This document shows, piece by piece, positions 17,632-26,399 of a stretch of 64,000 bases of DNA. The stretch comes from Modestobacter marinus (GTDB lineage Bacteria > Actinomycetota > Actinomycetes > Mycobacteriales > Geodermatophilaceae): assembly GCF_019799945.1 (NCBI RefSeq), contig NZ_JABGCH010000001.1, positions 248,001-312,000 of the forward strand, given 5' to 3'. Below the pieces are notes generated by a model. That model was not told where the DNA came from, searched no databases, and was given only the letters and a program-made list of their open reading frames with translations. A program made the translations under genes and the position numbers. The first letter of the stretch is position 1; each line of letters starts with the position of its first letter.

Positions 17632-20600
17632 ATGGCGGCGGTGTTCGTCAGCCACAGCAGCCGGGACGGGGTCGTCACCGAGCGGGTAGTGGCGCGGCTC
17701 AGGACCGCGGGATTCGCCGCGTTGTTCGTCGACTTCGATCCCGAGCAGGGCATTCCCGCCGGGCGCAGCTGGGAGCGGGAGTTGTACGCCCAGCTGCGCC
17801 GCACCGATGCGGTGATCTTCCTGGCCAGCGAGGCGTCGGTGGCCTCCCGGTGGTGTTTCGCCGAGCTCAGCCTGGCCCGGTCGCTGGGCCGTCCGGTGTT
17901 TCCGTTGCGGCTGCGGCCGGGAGTGGCGTTGCCGCTGCTGGCCGACGTGCAGTGGACGGACCTGGCCGACGGCGAGGCGGAATACGGCGAGGAGGGGTTA
18001 GGGCGGCTGCTGGCCGGGCTGCGGTCGGCCGGACTGGATCCGGCCGACTCCTTCGCCTGGGATCCGGACCGGTCGCCCTATCCGGGCCTGGTGCCATTCG
18101 CGTCGGAGGACGCGGCGGTGTTTTTCGGTCGCCGGCCGGAGACGCATCGGCTGGTGGAGCTGCTGACCCCGACCCTGCAGCGCGGGCCGGGCCGGATGGT
18201 GGCCGTGGTCGGCCCGTCGGGCAGCGGCAAGTCCTCGCTGCTGTACGCTGGCCTGCTGCCCCGGCTGGCCCGGATGCCGGAGCGGTGGCTGGTGGTGCCG
18301 CCGCTGCGGCCCGGCCGGCAGCCCACCGCCAACCTGGTGGGCTGCCTGAGCCGGGCCTTCGCCGCCCGCGGCCACCCCCGCCCGCCCGAGGAGGTGGCCG
18401 CGGCGCTGGATCGCGGCTCGGCGGGCCTGGTCGAGATGGCCGCGCAGCTGGCCGACCTGGCCGGGAACGGCGCCGGTCGGCCCGGCGTGCTGATCGTTCT
18501 CGACCAGGCAGAGGAGCTGCTGACCCGCACCGGCACCCGCGAGCAGCAGGCGTTCCTGGGCCTACTGGCAGGGGCCTTGAACGAGGACAGCCCGGTGTGG
18601 GCGGTGGCCACCCTGCGCTCGGAGTTCCTCAGCACCGCCCCTGACCGGGCCGGGCTGGCCGAGGCGATCGACGATCCACTGGTCATCGAGCCACTGAGCC
18701 GGAACCGGCTGGCCGAGGTGATCGCCCGCCCGGCGCAGCGGGCCGGCCTGGACCTGGAGCCCGGGCTGGTCGAGCGAATGGTGGAGGACACCGCCGGCGG
18801 CGACGCGTTGCCGCTGCTGGGCTACACCCTGCACCAGCTCTACCAGCGAGCCGGAAGCGAAGGGCACATCACCGCGGATGACTACGAGGCCGTCGGCGGC
18901 GTGGTCGGCGCGCTGCGACACCACGCCGACCGGCTCACCGACGAGCTGTGTCGCCGGGGCCTGGGGCAGCGGGTGCTGCCCACGCTGACGCGGCTGGCCA
19001 CCGTCACCGGCGAGGAGCAGCCGACCCGCCGACGGGTGCACCGCAACGCGTTCAGTGCCGAGGAGCAGACGGTGGTGGACGCCTTCGTCGACGCCGCCCT
19101 GCTCGTCAGCGACGACAACCCCGTCAATCCGGCCGGAGAGCCACTCGTGGAGGTCGCCCACGAGGCACTGCTGAGGCAGTGGCCCCCGCTGCGCGAGGCG
19201 ATCGAGGCCGACCGGGACCTGCTGCGGCTGCGCTCGGAACTGGAGCGACTGGCTGGCGACTGGCAGCAAGGTGGGCGCGACGACTCCTACCTGCTGCGTG
19301 GCCGGCGGCTGGCCACGATCGATGAGTGGGCAACCCAGCACCCAGAGCAGCTCGGCCCACTTGAACGAGCGTTTGTCGAAGCATCGCGGCGCACGGCGAT
19401 GGCGCTGCGGCGCTCCGCCCGGCGACTGCGGGTCGCCGTCGCCCTGGTGACGCTGCTCCTGGTTGCTGCGAGCGTGTTCGGAGTCGTCGCCTGGAGAAAC
19501 TTCGGAAAGCCCGCCGGAGCGGCGGAGCTGGCAGCCCAGGCCAACCAGCTGGTGGGCACGCGCCCGGATCTCGCAATCCTGCTCGGTCTGGAGAGCCTGA
19601 GCCTGGCGCGCGGACAGGAGCCGGACCCTCCGCCCGGACTGGTCACCGGGCTGGCCCAGCTCACCCACCGCACCACGGCGCTGCTCGGCGGCGACGACGG
19701 GACACTGCTCGACGTGGCGTTCCGCCCTGACGGGACTCTGCTGGCCACGGCCGGCGCCGACGGGACGGTGCGGCTGTGGGATCTCGCCACCGGACGGGCT
19801 CGCGGCGCGCCGCTGACCGGCCACTTCGGCCCGGTGACCGCCGTGGTGTTCAGCCCCGACGGCACGCTGCTGGGCACCGCGGGGACCGACGGAACGGTGC
19901 GGCTGTGGGATGCTGCCACCAGCCGACCGTACGGCGAGCCGCTGGCGGGTCACATCGGCGCGGTGACCGCCGTGGTGTTCAGCCCCGACGGCGGCCTGCT
20001 GGCCAGCGCGAGTGACGACGCGACGGTGCGGCTGTGGGATTCCACCACCGGCCTACCGCGCGGCGAGCCGCTGACCGGCCACGACGGCGCGGTGACCGCC
20101 GTGGTGTTCAGCCCCGACGGCAGCCTGCTGGCCAGCGCGAGTGACGACGCGACGGTGCGGCTGTGGGATCCCGCCACCGGCCTACCGCGCGGCGAGCCGC
20201 TGACCGGCCACGACGGCGCGGTGACCGCCGTGGTGTTCAGCCCCGACGGCAGCCTGCTGGCCAGCGCGAGTGACGACGCGACGGTGCGGCTGTGGGATCC
20301 CGCCACCGGCCTACCGCGCGGCGGTCCGCTGGCCGGCCACGACGGCAGGGTGACCGCCGTGGCGTTCAGCCCCGACGGGGCCTCGCTCGCCAGCGTCGGG
20401 ACCGATCAGACGGCGCGGATCTGGGAGGTCGCCGACACTTATTCCGTCCGCCGGCCACTGGCCGGTGACCCCGGCGTGGTCCTCGGGGTAGCGTTCAGCC
20501 CGGACGGGGCGCTGCTGGCCACCGCTGGCCGCGACGGCACGGTGAAGTTGTGGCACGTCGCCACCGGCCAGCCGAGTGGTGAGCTGGCTGGGCAGGCTGG

Positions 20601-21519
20601 CCGCACGGGCTCCGTGACCGACGTGGCTTTCAGCATCGACGGGGCCCGGCTGGTCACCGCCGGCGGCGACGGAACGGTGCAGCTGCGGGATCCCGCCACC
20701 GGCCTACCGCGCGGCGAGCCGCTGGCCGGCCACGACGGCGCGGTGACCGCCGTGGCGTTCAGTCCCGACGGCAGCCTGCTGGCCAGCGCTGGCCTCGACG
20801 GAACGGTGCGGCTGTGGGATCCCGCGACCGGCCTACCGCGCGGCGGTCCGCTGGCCGGCCACGCGGGCGCGGTGACCGCCGTGGCGTTCAGTCCCGATGG
20901 GGCGCTGCTGGCCAGCGCCGGGGTCGACGGAACGGTGCGGCTGCGGGATCCCGCCACCGGCCAGCAGATCGGCGAGCTGGCTGGTCACATTGGCGCGGTA
21001 AATGCCGTGGCGTTCAGTGCTGATGGGGCGCTGCTGGCCAGCGCCGGCGACGACGGAACGGTGCAGCTGTGGGATCAGGCCACCGGCCAGCTGCTCGGCG
21101 GGCCGCTGACCGGCCAGGGCGGCGCGGTGAACGCCGTGGCGTTCAGTCCCGATATGGCTCTGCTGGCCAGCACCGGCGCCGACAGGACAGTGCAGCTGTG
21201 GGATCCCGCCACCGGGCGGGCACGAGGCGAGCCGCTGGAAGGCCACAGCAGCGCGGTGAACGCTGTGGCGTTCAGCCCCACCGGCGCCTCATTCGTCTCC
21301 GCCGGCACCGACCAGACAGTGCAGCTGTGGGACCTGAGCTGGTGGGATCGGCCACCCTCGGCCTGGGCCGAGGCCGGCTGCCAGGTCGTCAACCGCAACC
21401 TGTCCCAAGACGAATGGGACCAGTTCGCCGGGGACCTGGCGTACCAGCGGACCTGTCCCACCCTGCCGGCAGGGAACGGTGCACCGGAAGATGCCCCTCC
21501 AGCCCAGTACCCCTCGTAG
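17632..21519 (+). CDS. TIR - STAND NTPase - transmembrane - WD40 receptor-like protein
   Basis: 1295 aa from ATG 17632 behind AAAGGGGCGAGG. Residues 1-140 are a TIR domain (FVSHSSRD; WCFAEL with the likely catalytic Glu78 of NAD-cleaving TIRs). Residues ~148-580 are a novel-STAND NTPase: PYPGLVPF and FFGR lead-in, Walker A GPSGSGKS 194-201, Walker B VLIVLDQAEEL 286-296, TLRSEF sensor. A basic stretch precedes one membrane segment at ~600-621. Residues ~684-1235 hold 13 WD40 repeats, several nearly identical, then a cysteine-containing tail. The layout fits prokaryotic conflict/immune receptors: WD40 sensing, STAND oligomerisation, TIR effector. That role is inference. It stands alone beside an integrase remnant on a tRNA island. 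No accessory gene follows. Confidence 0.92.
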   Translation: MAAVFVSHSSRDGVVTERVVARLRTAGFAALFVDFDPEQGIPAGRSWERELYAQLRRTDAVIFLASEASVASRWCFAELSLARSLGRPVFPLRLRPGVALPLLADVQWTDLADGEAEYGEEGLGRLLAGLRSAGLDPADSFAWDPDRSPYPGLVPFASEDAAVFFGRRPETHRLVELLTPTLQRGPGRMVAVVGPSGSGKSSLLYAGLLPRLARMPERWLVVPPLRPGRQPTANLVGCLSRAFAARGHPRPPEEVAAALDRGSAGLVEMAAQLADLAGNGAGRPGVLIVLDQAEELLTRTGTREQQAFLGLLAGALNEDSPVWAVATLRSEFLSTAPDRAGLAEAIDDPLVIEPLSRNRLAEVIARPAQRAGLDLEPGLVERMVEDTAGGDALPLLGYTLHQLYQRAGSEGHITADDYEAVGGVVGALRHHADRLTDELCRRGLGQRVLPTLTRLATVTGEEQPTRRRVHRNAFSAEEQTVVDAFVDAALLVSDDNPVNPAGEPLVEVAHEALLRQWPPLREAIEADRDLLRLRSELERLAGDWQQGGRDDSYLLRGRRLATIDEWATQHPEQLGPLERAFVEASRRTAMALRRSARRLRVAVALVTLLLVAASVFGVVAWRNFGKPAGAAELAAQANQLVGTRPDLAILLGLESLSLARGQEPDPPPGLVTGLAQLTHRTTALLGGDDGTLLDVAFRPDGTLLATAGADGTVRLWDLATGRARGAPLTGHFGPVTAVVFSPDGTLLGTAGTDGTVRLWDAATSRPYGEPLAGHIGAVTAVVFSPDGGLLASASDDATVRLWDSTTGLPRGEPLTGHDGAVTAVVFSPDGSLLASASDDATVRLWDPATGLPRGEPLTGHDGAVTAVVFSPDGSLLASASDDATVRLWDPATGLPRGGPLAGHDGRVTAVAFSPDGASLASVGTDQTARIWEVADTYSVRRPLAGDPGVVLGVAFSPDGALLATAGRDGTVKLWHVATGQPSGELAGQAGRTGSVTDVAFSIDGARLVTAGGDGTVQLRDPATGLPRGEPLAGHDGAVTAVAFSPDGSLLASAGLDGTVRLWDPATGLPRGGPLAGHAGAVTAVAFSPDGALLASAGVDGTVRLRDPATGQQIGELAGHIGAVNAVAFSADGALLASAGDDGTVQLWDQATGQLLGGPLTGQGGAVNAVAFSPDMALLASTGADRTVQLWDPATGRARGEPLEGHSSAVNAVAFSPTGASFVSAGTDQTVQLWDLSWWDRPPSAWAEAGCQVVNRNLSQDEWDQFAGDLAYQRTCPTLPAGNGAPEDAPPAQYPS
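19681..21336 (+). repeat. array of 13 WD40-coding repeats, about 129 bp each
   Basis: Coding repeats inside the TIR-STAND gene with unit TAVxFSPDG-LLAS-D-TVRLWD. The units starting at 19948, 20077 and 20206 are exactly 129 bp apart; those at 20077 and 20206 are identical for over 110 bp. Identity at DNA level, including third positions, points to recent duplication or gene conversion. Confidence 0.9.
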
Positions 21520-22081
21520 CCGTCCCACATTCACCACCATGCCGTGCGAGGGAGGCGAGGTCCACCGAACCGCCGACCAGGCGGTTCTGCGAGCACCGCG
21601 CGTCTATCCCACCGCCCGCTTCACGACGGGGCCATCCGTCACATCACGCGAGAACCTCGCCGGCGTCCGCTGAGCCGTGGCGCTGCGGCCCTCCGCCGGA
21701 AAGTCACCCGCGCTGCCGACGGCAGCGGTCCTTTACCGGGGAGTGCCTGGCCGGTTCGTCGACCTGTCAGGACAGTGACGATCTTGCGGTCGCGATCCAC
21801 GCTAACCAGGTCCGGTGGTGTACCGTCTCGACCTCGGCCGGCCCCTCGGCAACGAGCGTTCACCAGTCAGGGACTCCCGCGCTGGCGTCCGCCACGACTT
21901 CCGTAGCAGTGCGCGAAGTGCAGCTCCCGCCTGTCGGTCGCCTGCGACCGAAACGGGGTGATCGGAGTTGCCATCCCGCTGAGCGAGTTTCAGTACGGCA
22001 CCCGCCGACCCCCTGGGGAGCCATCCCCCCACCCCACCCCTACGTGACCGTCCGTGAGGTTGACCAGGCCGAGGCGTGGGC
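21520..22081. other. 562-bp gene-free right end of the island
   Basis: No supported gene on either strand. A 17-bp palindrome CGCTGCCGACGGCAGCG at 21711-21727 followed by GTCCTTTA could terminate the WD40 gene. I looked for a third copy of the tRNA att core and found none; the best similarity (CCGACCAGGCGG near 21574) is too short. The right boundary of the second element is therefore not visible. Confidence 0.5.
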
Positions 22082-22576
22082 TCAGTGGTGGGCGGGCGCC
22101 TCGACGGCGCGCGCCCGGGAGGCCTCGATCTCGCGCTCGGCCTCGGCGCGGCCCACCCACTCGGCACCCTCGACGGACTTGCCCGGCTCGAGGTCCTTGT
22201 AGGTCTCGAAGAAGTGCTGGATCTCCAGCCGGTCGAATTCCGAGACGTCGTTGATGTCCTGCAGGTGGGCCACCCGCGGGTCGGTGGCCGGAACGGTGAG
22301 GACCTTGTCGTCCCCGCCCTTCTCGTCGGTCATCCGGAACATGCCGATCGCCCGGCAGGTGATGAGGCACCCCGGGAAGGTGGGCTCCTCGAGGAGCACC
22401 AGCGCGTCCAGCGGGTCACCGTCCATCCCGAGGGTCTCCTCGATGTACCCGTAGTCGGCCGGGTACCGCGTCGAGGTGAACAGCATCCGGTCCAGGCGGA
22501 TGCGTCCGGTGGCGTGGTCCAGCTCGTACTTGTTCCGCTGGCCCTTGGGGATCTCTACCGTCACGTCGAACTGCAC
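22082..22576 (-). CDS. ppa: inorganic pyrophosphatase (soluble, family I)
   Basis: Hydrolyses PPi to phosphate in the cytosol, pulling biosynthetic reactions forward. 164 aa, standard for bacterial family I. The metal-binding signature DGDPLDALV is present, along with ADYGYIEET and a conserved Lys/Tyr set ([15 protein letters not shown]). Start is the codon at 22574-22576, with the divergent dacB gene about 55 nt or more away. It complements the membrane pyrophosphatase at 2794-5148. Confidence 0.96.
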   Translation of the reverse strand: MQFDVTVEIPKGQRNKYELDHATGRIRLDRMLFTSTRYPADYGYIEETLGMDGDPLDALVLLEEPTFPGCLITCRAIGMFRMTDEKGGDDKVLTVPATDPRVAHLQDINDVSEFDRLEIQHFFETYKDLEPGKSVEGAEWVGRAEAEREIEASRARAVEAPAHH

Positions 22577-22630
22577 CCCGATAGTGTGGCGTACGACCGG
22601 CCGCCTCGCGGGCGGAGGTCACTCCGGGGG

Positions 22631-25240
22631 GTGGGGGAGATCTCGTCGAGTCCGCAGGACGGGTCGGCCGTGACGGACGGCGACCGGTCCACGCCGGCTC
22701 CTGCCGATGACCAGCGCGTGCCCGCCGACCCGACCCCGCAGCCGGCCGACGACGCCTTGATCGGGCCGGCTCCCGAGTCCCCCGAGCGGGGCGAGACCAC
22801 CTCCCCGGCGGCCGCGGCCGCCGCTGAGGCACGCGCCGCCGCCGAGCAGGCCGCCGTCGAGGCTGCCGCCCATGAGGCCGCCGCCCGGCAGGCCGCCGAG
22901 GACCTCGCAGCCGTCCGCGCATGGGCCGCCGAGCAGCCAGCCGGTGCGGCGCCGGCAGCGCCAGGGGACGACCCGACCTCCGGAACCGAGGACCGACCGA
23001 CCGCAGCCGCCGCTCCCCAACCCGCCGAGCAGCCGGCCGACACCATCGCTCCGCGAGCCGAGGCCGCGGGCTTCGGCGTCTCGGGGGAGACAGAGGCACC
23101 GGGCACCGTGGACGCGGTCGACCGGGAGACCGGCCCCGCTGCGGCCGGGCCCGAGCCGGCCGGGGAGGCGGAGCCGGGTCCGGCCGAGCGGGCTGAGACA
23201 GAAGGCGCCGAGGCGGAGCAGGCGGAGGCGGAGCGGGCCGCTCGCGAGCAGGCGATCGCCGACCTGGCAGCGGTCAAGGCGTGGGCGGCAGCCCGCGAGG
23301 CCGAGCGCGAGACGGCCGAGGGTGAGGCGGCCGAGCGCGGGGCGGCCGAGCGTGGGGCGGCCGAGCGTGGGGCGGCCGAGCGTGGGGCGGCGCAGCGTGA
23401 AAGTGCCGAGCGTGAGGCGGCGCAGCGTGAGACGGCCGAGCGTGAGGCGGGCGAGCGGGCTGCCGCTGACCAGGCCGCCGCGGAACGGGTCGCCGCGGAG
23501 CAGCGGGCGGCCGAGCAGGCCGCGTCGGAGCAGGCCGCCGCGGAACGACAGGCGGCCGAGCAGGCGGCAGCCGAGCAGACGGCGACCCAGCAAACGGCGA
23601 CCCAGCAGACGGCGGCCGAGCCCGTGCGGCCGTTCGCCCCGCTGCCGGGGCAGCCCGCCCGCCCGGCGTCGCTCCGGCCCAGCCCCCGCCCCCGACCGTC
23701 ACCCGCGTCCGCCCCGGAACGATCCGCGGCACGTCCGTCGCCCGCACCCGCACCAGCGCCGACTCCCGCCCCGGCGGCTCCCGCCCGACCCCCGACGGCG
23801 GCCACACCGCCCGCGGCGGGTGCCCGACCGACCCGGGCCAGTGCCCGCCCCCCGCGGGGCCGCCGGCGGCTGACCGCCGTCCTCGCCGCGATCGTCGCCC
23901 TCGTGGTGGTGGCCGTCGGGGTGCTCCTCGCGGTCGACCCGCTCGGCTGGCGCACCGACAGCGGGGTGCCCGCGGACGCCGAGCAGGTGCCCGACGCCGT
24001 CCTCCCCGAACTGACCGACCCCGACCCGGTGCTCGCCTCGCTCTCCGCCGAGGCGCCGGTGCCCGACCCCACCGTGCTCAGCGGGGTGCTCACCCCGCTG
24101 CTGGCCGACCCGGCGCTGGGCTCCGGGCTCTCCGCACAGGTGGTCGACGTCGCCACCGGGGAGGTGCTGTTCGACCGGGACGCCGCGGACCCGAGCACGC
24201 CGGCGTCCACCGCCAAGCTGCTCACCGGCCTGGCCGCGCTCACCACCCTGGACCCGGCGCAGACGCTCCCCACCACCGTGGTCGCCGGCAGCGCCCCCGG
24301 TGAGGTGGTGCTCGTCGGCGGTGGCGATCCCACCCTCTCGACCACCGACCCGTCGGTGAACTACCCGGGGGCGGCGACCGTCGCCGACCTGGCCGGGCAG
24401 GTGCGCAGCGCGCTCGGGACCACCCCGGTGACCAGCGTAGTGGTCGACAACTCGCTGTTCAGCGGCTCGCTGACCGGGCCGGGATGGGGCCCGGACGACG
24501 CCCCGTCGACGTACGCGGCGCCGGTCACCGCAACGGCGGTCGACGGCGCGCGGGTGAGCCCCGACAGCGTCCAGCGCAGCGGCGCGCCCGGGACCGACGC
24601 CGGCCAGGCGCTGGCCGACGCCCTCGGGGCGTCCGGGGCGACCGTGACCCTCGGCGAGGCCCCGGCCGGGGCACGCACGCTGGGCACGGTCGAGTCCGCT
24701 CCGGTCGTCCGCCTGGTCGAGCAGGCGATCAGCGCCTCGGACAACCTGCTCGCCGAGTCGCTGGCCCGCCAGGTGGCCCTCGCCGGTGATCTGCCGGCCA
24801 GCTTCGACGGAGCCGCCCGGGCCGTGACCGACGCGCTGACCGGGGCGGGTCTGGACACCACCGGGCTCACCCTGGCCGACGGCAGCGGCCTCTCGTCCGC
24901 GGACCGGGTGCCCGCGAGCCTGCTGGTCGCCGCGCTGCGCGCCGCCGCTGATGGCAGCATCCCCGGGGCCGCCGATCTGCTCACCGGGCTGCCGGTCGCG
25001 GGGTACGACGGCACGCTGGCCGACCGGGCGGTCATCGACGGCTCCGGCACCCCCGGCTCGGTGCGCGCCAAGACCGGCACCCTACAGGGCGTGAACGACC
25101 TGGCCGGCACGGTCCTGACCGCGGACGGGCGGCTGCTGGCGTTCGCCGTCATGGCCGACGGGACGGTCGGCGCGCTCACGGTCGGGGAGGGCGCCCTCGA
25201 CCAGGTCGCCGACGCCCTCGCCGGGTGCGGGTGCCGCTGA
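22631..25240 (+). CDS. dacB: D-alanyl-D-alanine carboxypeptidase (PBP4 type) with long cytoplasmic tail
   Basis: Class C penicillin-binding protein that trims peptidoglycan stems outside the membrane. The catalytic domain follows one membrane segment (LTAVLAAIVALVVVAVG) and shows STAK (SxxK), SDN (SxN) and KTG. Ahead of the membrane lies an unusual ~400-residue Ala/Glu/Arg- then Pro-rich low-complexity region, encoded partly by 15-bp tandem repeats. By the positive-inside rule (RGRRR before the segment) this region is cytoplasmic. The start is uncertain: GTG 22631 or GTG 22670. Divergent from ppa; it ends 38 nt before the DUF2342 start. Confidence 0.9.
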   Translation: MGEISSSPQDGSAVTDGDRSTPAPADDQRVPADPTPQPADDALIGPAPESPERGETTSPAAAAAAEARAAAEQAAVEAAAHEAAARQAAEDLAAVRAWAAEQPAGAAPAAPGDDPTSGTEDRPTAAAAPQPAEQPADTIAPRAEAAGFGVSGETEAPGTVDAVDRETGPAAAGPEPAGEAEPGPAERAETEGAEAEQAEAERAAREQAIADLAAVKAWAAAREAERETAEGEAAERGAAERGAAERGAAERGAAQRESAEREAAQRETAEREAGERAAADQAAAERVAAEQRAAEQAASEQAAAERQAAEQAAAEQTATQQTATQQTAAEPVRPFAPLPGQPARPASLRPSPRPRPSPASAPERSAARPSPAPAPAPTPAPAAPARPPTAATPPAAGARPTRASARPPRGRRRLTAVLAAIVALVVVAVGVLLAVDPLGWRTDSGVPADAEQVPDAVLPELTDPDPVLASLSAEAPVPDPTVLSGVLTPLLADPALGSGLSAQVVDVATGEVLFDRDAADPSTPASTAKLLTGLAALTTLDPAQTLPTTVVAGSAPGEVVLVGGGDPTLSTTDPSVNYPGAATVADLAGQVRSALGTTPVTSVVVDNSLFSGSLTGPGWGPDDAPSTYAAPVTATAVDGARVSPDSVQRSGAPGTDAGQALADALGASGATVTLGEAPAGARTLGTVESAPVVRLVEQAISASDNLLAESLARQVALAGDLPASFDGAARAVTDALTGAGLDTTGLTLADGSGLSSADRVPASLLVAALRAAADGSIPGAADLLTGLPVAGYDGTLADRAVIDGSGTPGSVRAKTGTLQGVNDLAGTVLTADGRLLAFAVMADGTVGALTVGEGALDQVADALAGCGCR
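23327..23461 (+). repeat. 15-bp tandem repeats within dacB
   Basis: About nine units related to GCGGCCGAGCGTGGG, the first four nearly perfect. They encode AAERG/AAERE-type pentapeptides in the cytoplasmic region of DacB, predicted to form a charged helix. Such arrays often vary in copy number between strains. Confidence 0.85.
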
Positions 25241-25278
25241 CCCCGGACGCGGCCTCCGCCGCCGCGTACGGTGAACCG

Positions 25279-26373
25279 ATGACCCGAGCCTCGTCCCTGG
25301 TCGACTGGGACCTCGCCGGCCGTACCGCGCGCCGCTTGGTCAAGCCCGGCCCGGAGACCTCCCGCGAGGAGGCTGCGGCCGTCGTCGACGAGTTGCACCG
25401 CGCCGCCGCCACCGCCGTGGCCCACGTCGAGGAACTCACCGGCCTCCACCCGGTGGCCGATGGGCCCGAGCCCGTCGTCGCCGTCGTCGACCGGCCCGGC
25501 TGGTTGGACGCGAACACCGCCGGCATGGCCGCGTTGCTCGACCCGCTCGCCGAGGGCCTGCAGCAGGCCGCCGGCCGGGCCCCCGGTCCGCTCGCCACCG
25601 CGATCGGCTCCCGGGCGACCGGCGTGCAGGCCGGCGGCGTGCTGGCCTTCCTGTGCACCCGGGTGCTCGGCCAGTACGAGGTGTTCGGCACCGGCGGCCG
25701 GCTGCTGCTCGTGGCGCCCAACATCGTGGAAACCGAGCGCCGCCTGGGCGTCGACCCGACCGACTTCCGGCTGTGGGTGTGCCTCCACGAGGTCACCCAC
25801 CAGCTGCAGTTCACCGCCTTCCCCTGGCTGCGCACCTACCTCGAGGAGCAGGTGTCGGCGTTCGCGCAGGCCACCGACCTGACGCCCGACGTGCTCCGGG
25901 AGCGGCTCAGCGACGTGCTGCGCAGCCTGGGCGACGCGGTGCGCGGCGGGGAGCCCGACGACGACGAGCCGCAGGGGATCATGGCGCTGGTCCGCGACCC
26001 GGAGCAGCGCGCGGTCCTGGACAAGGTGACCGCGGTGATGAGCCTGGTCGAGGGGCACGCGGAGTACGTCATGGACGGCGTCGGCCCGGACGTCGTCCCC
26101 TCCGTGCGCACCCTGCGCAAGCGCTTCGCCCAGCGGCGGAAGGGCCGCGGCCCGATCGACCGGGTGCTGCGCCGGATGCTCGGCCTGGAGCAGAAGATGA
26201 AGCAGTACGCCGACGGGCGGATCTTCGTCGGCGGGGTGGTGGAGCTGGTCGGCATGGAGGGCTTCAACCAGGTGTGGGCCGGGCCCCAGAACCTGCCCTT
26301 CGTCGAGGAGCTGACCGAGCCGGCCCGCTGGGTCGAGCGCGTGCTGGGCACCCGCCCGGCGATCCCCGCCTGA
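25279..26373 (+). CDS. DUF2342 zinc-dependent metalloprotease-like protein
   Basis: 364 aa from ATG 25279; the frame opens earlier at a GTG inside dacB, but family members begin near MxxxxxLVDWDLA. The HEVTHQLQF zinc-site helix (HExxH) lies in the middle, and a downstream EGHAEYVMD helix supplies a further likely ligand. Once labelled F420-biosynthesis-associated, the family is now treated as putative zinc metallopeptidase of unknown substrate. Position between dacB and tilS is the same as in M. tuberculosis (Rv3626c). Confidence 0.88.
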   Translation: MTRASSLVDWDLAGRTARRLVKPGPETSREEAAAVVDELHRAAATAVAHVEELTGLHPVADGPEPVVAVVDRPGWLDANTAGMAALLDPLAEGLQQAAGRAPGPLATAIGSRATGVQAGGVLAFLCTRVLGQYEVFGTGGRLLLVAPNIVETERRLGVDPTDFRLWVCLHEVTHQLQFTAFPWLRTYLEEQVSAFAQATDLTPDVLRERLSDVLRSLGDAVRGGEPDDDEPQGIMALVRDPEQRAVLDKVTAVMSLVEGHAEYVMDGVGPDVVPSVRTLRKRFAQRRKGRGPIDRVLRRMLGLEQKMKQYADGRIFVGGVVELVGMEGFNQVWAGPQNLPFVEELTEPARWVERVLGTRPAIPA

Positions 26374-26399
26374 CGCCGGCGCCGTCCCCGACGACCTGC

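Noticed and set aside
19948-21336. Regular repeats that might be a CRISPR or satellite array
   Set aside because: The ~129-bp units are contiguous and coding with no unique spacers; they translate as WD40 repeats.
21564-21600. Third att copy (CCGACCAGGCGGTTCT)
   Set aside because: Similarity to the att core is limited to about 12 bases with a gap; chance is likely in this composition.
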